Made by a program: the position numbers and the translations under genes. A stretch of DNA of 58,187 nucleotides from assembly GCA_964444465.1 (NCBI GenBank), contig CAYUGZ010000003.1:1-58187 (forward strand). Reading direction: 5' to 3'. The notes under the pieces are model-generated. The model ran no database searches. It saw nothing but the letters and a program-made list of their open reading frames with translations, and was not told the origin of the DNA. The stretch is from JACPNE01 sp964444465. Lineage in GTDB: Archaea > Nanobdellota > Nanobdellia > SCGC-AAA011-G17 > JACPNG01. Shown here piece after piece: positions 27,020-33,861 of the stretch (the first letter of the stretch is position 1; each line of letters opens with the position of its first letter).

Positions 27020-28393
27020 ATGAAAATAAAAAAATTTGATGTAATTGTTATTGGTGCTGGTTCTGGATTAACAATATCTTCAAGGGCAGAGTCCAAAGGA
27101 TTGAAGGTAGCAATTGTTGAAAAAAGTTCTTTTGGTGGAACTTGTTTGAATAGAGGATGTATTCCTTCTAAAATGTTAATCCATAGTGCAGATGTAATTG
27201 AAACTATTAACAAAGCACATGAATTTGGTGTTAATGCAAAAATTGTAAAAATAGATTGGAATAAAATACAAAAAAGAGTATGGAATGAAATTGATCCAGA
27301 TGCTAAATCTATAGAAGAAGGAAATAAAGAATCTAAAAATATAACTGTGTATAAAGAAGAGGGTAAGTTTATTGATGATAAAACACTAAAAGTTGGAAAT
27401 GAACAAATTACAGCTAAAAAGATTTTTATTTGTGCAGGTACAAGGCCTACAATCCCTAAAATTAAAGGTATAGAAAAAATTCCTTACGTGACATCTGACG
27501 AAGTTTTGGGATTAAAAAAACAACCAAAAAGTATGATTATTATAGGTGGAGGATATATTGGGATGGAATTAGGACATTTCTATTCTTCCATTGGTACAAA
27601 GGTTGTATCTGTTAATAGAGGGGATAAATTATTAAGAAGAGAAGATGAAGAAATTTCGTCTGCATTTACAAAAATAGTTTCTAAAAAATACAATGTTATG
27701 TTCAACACTAATATAATTGGAGTTTCTAAAAAAGATGATAAAGTAGAAATGGAAGTTGAACAAAATGGAAAAAAGAAAAAATTAATAGCTGAAGTATTAT
27801 TATTAGCTACTGGAAGAGTTCCAAACACAGATATTCTAGATGTTAAAAAAACAAATGTTAAAATAAATGAAAAAGGCTACGTTAAAGTTAATGGTTACAT
27901 GGAAACAAATGTTAAGGATATATGGGCAATTGGAGATATAGCAGGAGTTTATTTATTCAAACATTCAGCAAATTTAGAGGCAGCTTATGTTGCATTTAAT
28001 GCTTTTAATCCAAATAAAAAAGTTAAAGTAAATTATCTAGCTATGCCTCATGCTATTTTTACTTCACCGCAAATAGCTGGAGTTGGTTATAAAGAACAAG
28101 AACTTAAAGAAAAAAACATCCCTTATGTAAAGGGAAGATATGATTATATTAACACAGGAATGGGAAAAGCAATAGAAGATAAAGATGGATTTGTGAAAGT
28201 ATTAGTAGATCCAAAAACTAAAACTATTTTAGGGTGCCATATATTAGGAACTGAAGCCTCTACATTAATACATGAGGTTATTGTATCAATGAAATCAAAA
28301 TTGGGAATAAAGGGAATAAATGACGCTATCCATATTCATCCTGCTCTTCCAGAAGTAGTACAAAGAGCTTTTGCTAATATAAACTGGAATTAA
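27020..28393 (+). CDS. FAD/NAD(P) pyridine nucleotide-disulfide oxidoreductase
   Basis: 457 residues. FAD site VIGAGSGLTIS, redox-active disulfide GGTCLNRGCIPSKMLIHSA, NAD site IIIGGGYIGMELGHFYSSIG, second FAD site TNVKDIWAIGDIAG, and the C-terminal dimer His-Pro-Glu motif IHIHPALPEVVQRA. It is of the dihydrolipoamide dehydrogenase/mycothione reductase class. No 2-oxo-acid dehydrogenase or lipoyl genes are nearby, so a thiol-redox role is more likely than a PDH role; that is inference. Confidence 0.9.
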   Translation: MKIKKFDVIVIGAGSGLTISSRAESKGLKVAIVEKSSFGGTCLNRGCIPSKMLIHSADVIETINKAHEFGVNAKIVKIDWNKIQKRVWNEIDPDAKSIEEGNKESKNITVYKEEGKFIDDKTLKVGNEQITAKKIFICAGTRPTIPKIKGIEKIPYVTSDEVLGLKKQPKSMIIIGGGYIGMELGHFYSSIGTKVVSVNRGDKLLRREDEEISSAFTKIVSKKYNVMFNTNIIGVSKKDDKVEMEVEQNGKKKKLIAEVLLLATGRVPNTDILDVKKTNVKINEKGYVKVNGYMETNVKDIWAIGDIAGVYLFKHSANLEAAYVAFNAFNPNKKVKVNYLAMPHAIFTSPQIAGVGYKEQELKEKNIPYVKGRYDYINTGMGKAIEDKDGFVKVLVDPKTKTILGCHILGTEASTLIHEVIVSMKSKLGIKGINDAIHIHPALPEVVQRAFANINWN

Positions 28394-28683
28394 ATCTTAT
28401 TTGATTTTACTAAATTTAAATTATTAAATACAGGTTCTTCTTCACAAACAGGGTATAAAAAATCAACAAACTTTCTTACATGTACAGAATTTTCATGAGA
28501 TTTTTTTGCCATATCATCTTTAAATGTTATAAAATGTACAAAAGAAATATCTTCTTCTTGAAAAGCATTATAACTTAAAACTCCTGGTTCATTTTTTACT
28601 TCAGTAACAAATTCCTCAATAGCTTTTTTAACTTCTTCTAGATTATCTTTCTTTACTTTATACTTTACTCTAATACTTATCAT
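28390..28683 (-). CDS. ABM-type small monooxygenase/dimeric ferredoxin-like protein
   Basis: 97 residues with the antibiotic biosynthesis monooxygenase-like pattern: MISIRVKYKVKKDNLEEVKK, EPGVLSYNAFQEEDISFVHF, then KSHENSVHVRKF. These form a dimeric alpha-beta barrel and are often quinol oxygenases or of unknown function. It converges with the reductase and overlaps it by 4 nt. Confidence 0.8.
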   Translation of the reverse strand: MISIRVKYKVKKDNLEEVKKAIEEFVTEVKNEPGVLSYNAFQEEDISFVHFITFKDDMAKKSHENSVHVRKFVDFLYPVCEEEPVFNNLNLVKSNKI

Positions 28684-28722
28684 AAATTTAAGAATGAGAT
28701 AAAATATAAAAACCTTTCTTTA

Positions 28723-28757
28723 GAATAAAAAAGAAAAAATGGGAGCATAGTGCTCCC
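28723..28757 (-). terminator. Intrinsic-type terminator of basic-protein gene
   Basis: Read on the minus strand: GGGAGCA-CTA-TGCTCCC, a perfect 7-bp stem with a 3-nt loop, followed by ATTTTTTCTTTTTTATTC. It lies 22 nt beyond the stop of the small basic gene. It is the clearest hairpin-plus-U-tract in the window. Confidence 0.7.
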
Positions 28758-28779
28758 AAAAGAGTCAGCAAGAAGAGAA

Positions 28780-28893
28780 TTATCTTCTTTTCTTAACTTT
28801 TCTCTTTGCAACTTTTCTTTTAGTTACTCTTTTAGCAACTGTTCTTTTTGCTGCTTTCTTAGCAACTTTTCTTTTTGCTTTTCTTTGAGCCAT
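28780..28893 (-). CDS. Tiny Lys/Arg/Ala-rich DNA- or RNA-binding-like protein
   Basis: 37 residues, nearly all Lys, Arg, Ala and Val: MAQRKAKRKVAKK, then AAKRTVAKRVTKRK. The composition and the repeating (K/R)(K/R)VAK units resemble histone H1 tails and bacterial Hc1-like proteins, so nucleic-acid compaction is likely (inference). It has a perfect GGAGG ribosome site 5 nt before ATG, a long structured leader and a strong terminator, all signs of high, controlled expression. Too short for usual gene callers. Confidence 0.75.
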   Translation of the reverse strand: MAQRKAKRKVAKKAAKRTVAKRVTKRKVAKRKVKKRR

Positions 28894-29062
28894 TTTTCCT
28901 CCGTATGGGATATAGCTATCTCTAGGGAATATAGTTTCGTACAAACCCTAGAATTAACTAAATATAATTTCAACCAGGAAATAAACATAAGTTTATTTGA
29001 GTTGAAATCACAAGCAATGTTTTGCAACATCACTTTATAAACACCCTAAAAATTTAAGGTGT
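28894..29062 (-). promoter_or_regulatory. Structured 5' leader and promoter of basic-protein gene
   Basis: On the minus strand a TATA box TTTATAAA (about 29033-29040) is partly inside an inverted repeat AAACACC...GGTGTTT (29037-29062). The transcript of about 120 nt before the ATG would hold a two-tier hairpin (ATTTCAAC/GTTGAAAT enclosing AAATAAAC/GTTTATTT, 28967-29008) and a second hairpin TCTAGGG/CCCTAGA (28921-28951), then GGAGG. This looks like a riboregulator or mRNA-stability leader. Confidence 0.55.
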
Positions 29063-29340
29063 TTAATTGTTAATTCGTTTGTTTTATTGGTATTTAAATG
29101 TTTTGTTTTTTAACTTTGCCGATATAAATAAAAAAAATCAATTTTGTCGTCGATAAATAAAATTTAAAATAAATTTATTTTTTAAATTATTTTATTACAA
29201 ATAAAAAATATTGAAAATAATTCATAAATTAAAAAATTAAAAAATTTTAATCGAACAAGATTCTACACAAATTTAGAATAGGAAAAATTTAAAAAGGGTA
29301 TTTTAACATACATAATATAACCAATGATACGAGGTAAAAA
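29063..29340. other. Extremely A+T-rich intergenic region
   Basis: Part of the 447-nt gap between the basic-protein gene and L7Ae. By hand count 29101-29280 holds 23 G/C in 180 bases (about 13%). It contains no plausible gene. The L7Ae promoter is at its end (AAATTTAAAAAGGG, about 29285-29299). Such a stretch could be a divergent promoter spacer, a curved or easily melted element, or a replication start; no origin boxes were recognised. Confidence 0.5.
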
Positions 29341-29679
29341 ATGGATGTTTCAAAAGAATTGCAAGATAAAGTTTTAGAAATTATTGAGATAGCTAAAACT
29401 ACAGGTAAAGTAAGAAAGGGAACTAATGAGACTACTAAAGCTGTTGAAAGAGGTATAGCTAAAATAGTCATAGTAGCTAAAGATGTTAATCCTAAAGAAG
29501 TTATAATGCATATTGAACCTTTATGTAAAGAAAAAGAAGTTCCTTGCATTAACGTAGATAAAAGAGAAGATTTAGGAACAGCTGCTGGATTGGCAAGACC
29601 ATCATCTTCTGTAGCTGTAGTTAATGAAGGAGAAGCTAAAGATCAATTAAAACAAGTTCTTAGTGAATTAAAGAAATAA
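29341..29679 (+). CDS. rpl7ae: Ribosomal protein L7Ae (also C/D and H/ACA RNP core)
   Basis: 112 residues; binds kink-turns in rRNA, C/D and H/ACA guide RNAs and RNase P. Recognisable: TTGKVRKGTNETTKAVERG, AKIVIVAKDVNPKEVIMHI, LCKEKEVPCINV and AAGLARPSSSVAV. An ACGAGG-like site lies 9 nt before the ATG. It is first gene of the eS28-eL24-NDK cluster. Confidence 0.97.
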   Translation: MDVSKELQDKVLEIIEIAKTTGKVRKGTNETTKAVERGIAKIVIVAKDVNPKEVIMHIEPLCKEKEVPCINVDKREDLGTAAGLARPSSSVAVVNEGEAKDQLKQVLSELKK

Positions 29680-29680
29680 A

Positions 29681-29965
29681 ATGCCAGCTAAGTTAACAAG
29701 AAAACAAAAAGGAAAAGAAGATACTAAACAAGAAACAGGCAAGACTACATTTACTTCTGCTGTTCCAGCAGTAGTAGAAGAAATAATCACAAGAACTGGA
29801 GCTAGGGGAGAAGCTACCCAAGTTAGATGTAAAATTTTAGAAGGAAGAGATCAAAATAAAATTCTTAGAAGAAATGTTAAAGGTCCTGTTAAATTAAAAG
29901 ATGTCTTAATGTTAAGAGAAACTGAAATAGAAGCTAGAAGATTAGCTCAGACTAGGAGAGGATAA
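29681..29965 (+). CDS. rps28e: Ribosomal protein eS28
   Basis: 94 residues. The C-terminal 68 or so are standard eS28 (PAVVEEIITRTGARGEATQV, NVKGPVKLKDVLMLRETE, ARRLAQTRRG). The N-terminal 25 are a Lys/Thr-rich extension (LTRKQKGKEDTKQETGKTT) longer than usual. The last 81 bp exist again, with two differences, at 31837-31917. Stop TAA shares its A with the ATG of eL24. Confidence 0.95.
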   Translation: MPAKLTRKQKGKEDTKQETGKTTFTSAVPAVVEEIITRTGARGEATQVRCKILEGRDQNKILRRNVKGPVKLKDVLMLRETEIEARRLAQTRRG

Positions 29966-30141
29966 TGCCTAATTGTACATTCTGTGGAGAAGAGATGGAA
30001 AGAGGAACTGGATTACTCTTTGTATTTAAATCTGGAAAAACAGCTAATTTTTGTTCTAAGAAATGTGAAAAAAATCAATTAAAATTAAAAAGAAAACCAA
30101 GAGAACAGAGGTGGACAAAACATTATGTTAAGGGAAAATAG
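29965..30141 (+). CDS. rpl24e: Ribosomal protein eL24
   Basis: 58 residues, starting on the TAATG overlap with eS28. The zinc-binding cysteines are CTFCG and FCSKKC, with the typical GTGLLFVFKSGKTANF between them and a basic end (RKPREQRWTKHYVKGK). It is the usual neighbour of eS28 in archaea. Short enough to be missed by gene callers. Confidence 0.95.
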   Translation: MPNCTFCGEEMERGTGLLFVFKSGKTANFCSKKCEKNQLKLKRKPREQRWTKHYVKGK

Positions 30142-30144
30142 TCC

Positions 30145-30471
30145 ATGTCAAAATTATCATTCTTAAATCTATTTAGGAAATTAAAAAAGCTTAATAGACT
30201 GCATGAATTAAAAACTGAACTTGGGGTAATAGAATTCGTTCATTCATTAAAACCAGGGATTTATTGTTATTCTGTTATAAATAATCCAAATAGATTTCCC
30301 CCTGAAGATATGGGCAAATGTGAATATCCAAAAATAGAATGTCCTTATATGGAAGAAGATAGAAGATGTGGATATGAAAAACAACCTACAGATGTAACAG
30401 CTTGGTATGAAAAAGCATCAAAACCAAGATATGAAGAAAAGAATGGTCTTGAAAAAGAGCTCAATGAATAA
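30145..30471 (+). CDS. Unknown protein with five cysteines
   Basis: 108 residues, 3 nt after eL24. The N-terminus is basic (FLNLFRKLKKLNRLHELK). The centre has cysteines in IYCYSV, KCEYP, IECPYM and RRCGYE, which could bind one metal. The end is Lys/Glu-rich. It lies inside the ribosomal cluster between eL24 and NDK. No family recognised. Confidence 0.6.
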   Translation: MSKLSFLNLFRKLKKLNRLHELKTELGVIEFVHSLKPGIYCYSVINNPNRFPPEDMGKCEYPKIECPYMEEDRRCGYEKQPTDVTAWYEKASKPRYEEKNGLEKELNE

Positions 30472-30511
30472 ATTTAGTAAACTTTTTAAACCAAAATAAA
30501 AATATAATAAA

Positions 30512-31006
30512 ATGATGGAAAAAACATTAGTTTTAATCAAGCCAGACGGAATTAAAAGATCTTTAACAGGAGAAATTATTTCTAGATTTGAAAAAATTGG
30601 ATTGAAAATTATTGGGATGAAGATGCAGTATATTGACAAAGAATTTGCTCAAAAACATTACACTGAAGATATCACAAAAAGAAGAGGGGAAAAAGTTAGA
30701 AATAATTTATTAGATTATATTGTTTCTGGACCTGTAGTAGCAATTTGTTTAGAAGGAGTAAATGCTATTGAGATTGTAAGAAAAGTTGTTGGAGATACAG
30801 AACCTAAATCAGCTATTCCTGGAACTATAAGAGGAGATTATTCTCATGTAAGCTATGGATATGCAGATGATAAAAATCTTCCAGTTAAAAATTTAATACA
30901 TGCTTCATCTAACAAAGAAGATGCTAAAAATGAATTAAAGTTGTGGTTTGGAAAAAAAGAAATTCATGATTATAAAGTTGATCATGAAGATCATACTCAA
31001 AATTAA
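30512..31006 (+). CDS. ndk: Nucleoside diphosphate kinase
   Basis: Makes NTPs from NDPs by a phospho-His intermediate. 164 residues, slightly longer than the usual 150. TLVLIKPDGIKRSLTGEII at the start and the active-site region GDYSHVSYGYADDKNLPVKN, LIHASSNKEDA (His of NxxHxSD-type motif). The ATG is doubled (ATGATG), so the start could be 30515. The order eS28-eL24-NDK is typical of archaea. Confidence 0.94.
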   Translation: MMEKTLVLIKPDGIKRSLTGEIISRFEKIGLKIIGMKMQYIDKEFAQKHYTEDITKRRGEKVRNNLLDYIVSGPVVAICLEGVNAIEIVRKVVGDTEPKSAIPGTIRGDYSHVSYGYADDKNLPVKNLIHASSNKEDAKNELKLWFGKKEIHDYKVDHEDHTQN

Positions 31007-31114
31007 ATAAAACCATAATCAGGAAAATAAGTATATTGAGTTTGTAAATAAAATGTCTAAAAATGTCAAAAAAGTAATTGACAGAAAAAAACTAGGTTTT
31101 ATGGGGGTATTAAA

Positions 31115-31830
31115 ATGAAAAATGCATTATTAATAACAGCACATCCAGACGATCATTTTTTTTGCGTAGGAATGCTTGCTAATCTCAAAAAGAAAGGATT
31201 CAATATTAGGGAAATTGTTCTATCTAAGGCAGAATTATCTGGATATATAGAAAAAGGTAAATATGTGACTAATCCAGATCAGAAGAAAAAAGATACTCTC
31301 AGTATCTTGAAGCAACAAAGAAAATAGGAATTGATAGTTTTGAATTATGGGACGAACCGAATTTAGAAATAACTTATTGTCAAAAATTAGTTCTAAGAAT
31401 TATTAAAGAAATACGCACACTAAAACCTTCCATAATTCTTACTCATTCAAATATAGATTATATGAGAGATCACGAAAAAACTGCAGAAATTGTTTTAGAA
31501 GCGATAAGGCTTTCAAGTTATTCTTTCAAACAAGATTTAGGACAGCCATTTACCGTTCCAATTTTCTTGAATTTCGAAGGAATGACGGATAATGACCCAT
31601 CTATTCTGTTAGATATAACCGATTCAATCAATATTAAAAATGATGTTTTGAAAATATATGCTTCTCAAATAATTGATAATTCCTGGGAATGTTCTAGGGT
31701 CTTGAACAGAAATCTATATCTTGGATCATATTTCCAAAAAGGAAATAAAACATATGCAGAGAATTATATTCTTAATAAGAAATGGCCTCTTAAGATAAGT
31801 AATAAACTATTGAAAACAATCTTAGAGTAA
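31115..31830 (+). CDS. PIG-L family deacetylase (LmbE-like), frameshifted
   Basis: Zinc-dependent N-acetylglucosamine deacetylase family. The first part reads MKNALLITAHPDDHFFCVG with the AHPDD metal motif. The second zinc motif is in the other frame, YMRDHEKTAEI (HxxH replaced by DHEKT, as common in the family). The frame changes at about the A6 run 31286-31291: after it the natural frame is EEKRYSQYLEATKKIGIDSFELWDEP, while the first frame stops at 31327. One extra base would join them into about 239 residues. Error or real decay cannot be told; it borders a duplication scar. Confidence 0.75.
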
Positions 31831-31926
31831 AATGAAAAAGGTCCTGTTAAATTAAAAAATGTCTTAATGTTAAGAGAAACTGAAATAGAAGCTAGAAGAT
31901 TAGCTCAGACAAGGAGATCCAAATAA
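31831..31926 (+). pseudogene. Duplicated 3' fragment of eS28 gene
   Basis: Bases 31837-31917 repeat the last part of rps28e (29879-29959) with two mismatches in 81. The fragment starts right after the PIG-L stop, has no start codon, and ends TRRSK instead of TRRG. It encodes only about 31 residues. It marks a duplication or recombination join. Confidence 0.85.
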
Positions 31927-32209
31927 TCCAAGTTTAATTGTAGATAAACAAAAATATAGAGTATATGGTCTAGGAAAAGATAAAGTTAGATTTTATCCTC
32001 ATGATAAAGATGAATTTAGAGATGCAAGTGGATTAACAATTACTCTAAAATTACATGATCAAGATAAATTAAATATTAAATGTATAGTTGAAGAAACTAA
32101 ACAAGAAAATGAAAGAAAGGTAGTCTCTCTTTTATTATCACAAAGAATACTTGATGAACAATTTACAAGGGAATGTGCACGTATTGGAATATTGGAGGAG
32201 ATGATCTAA
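31904..32209 (+). pseudogene. Headless ORF fused after the eS28 fragment
   Basis: An open frame of 101 codons with no ATG, GTG or TTG until its last residues: it reads LRQGDPNNPSLIVDKQKYRV and on to CARIGILEEMI-stop. Composition is normal for a beta-rich soluble protein. The frame opens within the duplicated eS28 segment, so the 5' end of this gene was probably lost at the junction. The function is unknown. Alternatively a non-standard start is used. Confidence 0.55.
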
Positions 32210-32210
32210 T

Positions 32211-32483
32211 ATGTCTGATTTAACAAAACATCTGGGTCCCAGAGACATAACTAAAGAAGTTAGGATAGATGTAAAATTTACTGAAGAAAGAGGAGCTTAT
32301 TTAGAATTGATTCATAAAAGAAGAGGTGAAGAACAAGAAGTAGGTTGCCTAACTCTTAATGGTCATAGAGAGGGATTTGAGAGTTATAGAAATGGGAAAG
32401 GACAAATATATAATGTAAAATTTCTTGGTAGAGGGTATTTCAAAGTCTCAATACAAGATACAATTAGTGCACAAACTACATAA
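32211..32483 (+). CDS. Unknown small beta-rich protein
   Basis: 90 residues: MSDLTKHLGPRDITKEVRI, then ERGAYLELIHKRRGEEQEVG. It begins one base after the headless ORF stop, with GGAGGAGATGA upstream as a good ribosome site inside that ORF, so the two were once an operon. No family recognised. Confidence 0.6.
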   Translation: MSDLTKHLGPRDITKEVRIDVKFTEERGAYLELIHKRRGEEQEVGCLTLNGHREGFESYRNGKGQIYNVKFLGRGYFKVSIQDTISAQTT

Positions 32484-32494
32484 TAACAAAAGTA

Positions 32495-32935
32495 TTATAA
32501 GTGATATTCTTTGTTTAATCTTTCTTTTGTTAGATTTATATTCTTAGCAGACTCTCTTAAATTTTCTATAGTAATGTTTACTTCATCTTTTAGTTGATCT
32601 AACAATGTATCAAAATTATCTGCTCTTAACAAATAACCTTCTTTTCTTGATACAACTAATCCTGAATCCATTAATTTATTCATATGATGTATTACTGTAG
32701 CCCTACTTAAATTAGATTTATCAGCAATATTATCACTTGATAATAAATGATCATGGTTTGATGCTTTTATCAACTCTAAAAATATTCTAAAACAAGATTT
32801 TTCTTTATCTCTATCATTAAACAATCCTAAACTATCAGAAAAAAATTTGAATTCTTCATTAACATCCATATTTTTTGGCTTTCTATATCTTGTTACTTTA
32901 ATACTAAATTCTTTTATCATATTATTAATAATCAT
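32495..32935 (-). CDS. Winged-helix transcription regulator divergent from grpE-dnaK
   Basis: 146 residues. The central winged helix reads LLSSDNIADKSNLSRATVIH, then HMNKLMDSGLVVSRKEGYLL, like ArsR/MarR-type regulators; a coiled-coil tail follows (LLDQLKDEVNITIENLRESA) that may dimerise. It faces the grpE operon across about 200 nt with palindromes, so it may control chaperone expression, as heat-shock regulators such as Phr do in other archaea. That role is inference. The start may be at the second Met (32920). Confidence 0.75.
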   Translation of the reverse strand: MIINNMIKEFSIKVTRYRKPKNMDVNEEFKFFSDSLGLFNDRDKEKSCFRIFLELIKASNHDHLLSSDNIADKSNLSRATVIHHMNKLMDSGLVVSRKEGYLLRADNFDTLLDQLKDEVNITIENLRESAKNINLTKERLNKEYHL

Positions 32936-33015
32936 AAGTTATTTAAATAAATTTTGGTTATTCTTATACAAAAATATACAAATCTTTATAAATGAGTAGT
33001 TTTTAACCTAAACTT

Positions 33016-33112
33016 GTTGATTTAAAGTCAACTAAAAAGAAAAGGCTAGGCTCTTTAGACACCTCAAAGAGCTTACAAGAATGAGTAATAGGTTCGCCTC
33101 TTTTTCCTATTA
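33016..33112 (+). promoter_or_regulatory. Three consecutive stem-loops before grpE
   Basis: GTTGA-7nt-TCAAC (33016-33032), GCTCTTT-9nt-AAAGAGC (33050-33072) and TAATAGG-13nt-CCTATTA (33086-33112). A TATA-like CTTTATAAAT lies at about 32984-32993, so transcription should begin near 33015 and these lie in the grpE leader. Candidates: an RNA thermosensor, or operator sites for the divergent regulator. Confidence 0.5.
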
Positions 33113-33136
33113 TTCCTTGTGATAAACCTTAAGAAA

Positions 33137-33586
33137 ATGGCCAAAAAAACAAAGAAAGATACAGAAACAAAAGAATTAATTGAAAAGCTACAAAGATTGC
33201 AAGCTGAGTTTGATAATTATAAAAAATATTCAGATAAAGAAAAGCAAGAATTTGTTAGATATGCTAATCATGAATTACTATTAAAATTATTAAATATTGC
33301 AGATAGTTTTGAGCTAGCTCTTAAAAATAAAGAAGAAAATAAAGATTTTATTAAAGGAATTGAGTTAATCTATGCTCAACTTTATTCATTATTAGAGAAA
33401 GAAGGATTAACAAAAATAAAAACTAAAGGAGAAAAATTAAATCCAGAATTTCATGAAGTTATGTTAACAGAAAATAGTAATGAAGATAATATTATTCTAG
33501 AAGAAATACAAAGTGGGTATATGATTAATGATAAAGTATTAAGATATGCAAAAGTAAAAGTAAGCAAGAATGGGGAGAGAAAATGA
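33137..33586 (+). CDS. grpE: GrpE nucleotide exchange factor
   Basis: Releases ADP from DnaK. From the ATG at 33137 (MAKKTKKDTETKELIEKLQR) 149 residues; a GTG at 33119 would add six. Long N-terminal coiled coil (LQAEFDNYKKYSDKEKQEF), then the beta-wing region with FHEVMLTENSNEDNIILEEI and GYMINDKVLRYAKVKVSK. Its TGA overlaps the ATG of the next gene. Confidence 0.93.
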   Translation: MAKKTKKDTETKELIEKLQRLQAEFDNYKKYSDKEKQEFVRYANHELLLKLLNIADSFELALKNKEENKDFIKGIELIYAQLYSLLEKEGLTKIKTKGEKLNPEFHEVMLTENSNEDNIILEEIQSGYMINDKVLRYAKVKVSKNGERK

Positions 33587-33861
33587 GTAGTGAAGTTTAT
33601 GAATTAGATAGAAACAATCCTGAAATTGGACGTAATCTATATGCAAACGGGATTAATTTTTACGAACAAGCACAAGAAACTGAGGACCCTGAAAAAAAGA
33701 TTGCTCTTTATGAAGATGCAAAAAGGAAATTTGAAGCAATAGTAGGTCATTGGAGAATTGCATTTAATCTAGATGAAATGGATAAAGTAGAAAAGATGCT
33801 CCTCACAATTGAACCTGAAATCAGATCAATTAGACAAGAGTTAGGAGGAAAATTAAAATGA
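33583..33861 (+). CDS. Small TPR-like protein between grpE and dnaK
   Basis: 92 residues, all helical: IGRNLYANGINFYEQAQETE, ALYEDAKRKFEAIVGHWRIA. The spacing of aromatic and small residues resembles one or two TPR-like repeats. It has ATGA overlaps with both grpE and dnaK, so all three are made together; a chaperone adaptor role is plausible but unproven. Confidence 0.7.
   Translation: MSSEVYELDRNNPEIGRNLYANGINFYEQAQETEDPEKKIALYEDAKRKFEAIVGHWRIAFNLDEMDKVEKMLLTIEPEIRSIRQELGGKLK

Noticed and set aside
28824..29033. 69-codon minus-strand frame overlapping the basic-protein gene and its leader
   Set aside because: It crosses two hairpins and the ribosome site of the 37-residue gene, and its tail is just the basic gene read in another frame.
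29063..29340. Replication origin
   Set aside because: A+T richness alone is not enough; no Orc1/Cdc6 gene and no repeated origin box were found.
31053..31118. 21-codon ORF ending on the PIG-L start (ATGA)
   Set aside because: It could be a leader peptide, but it is very short, Lys-rich by base composition, and has no clear ribosome site.
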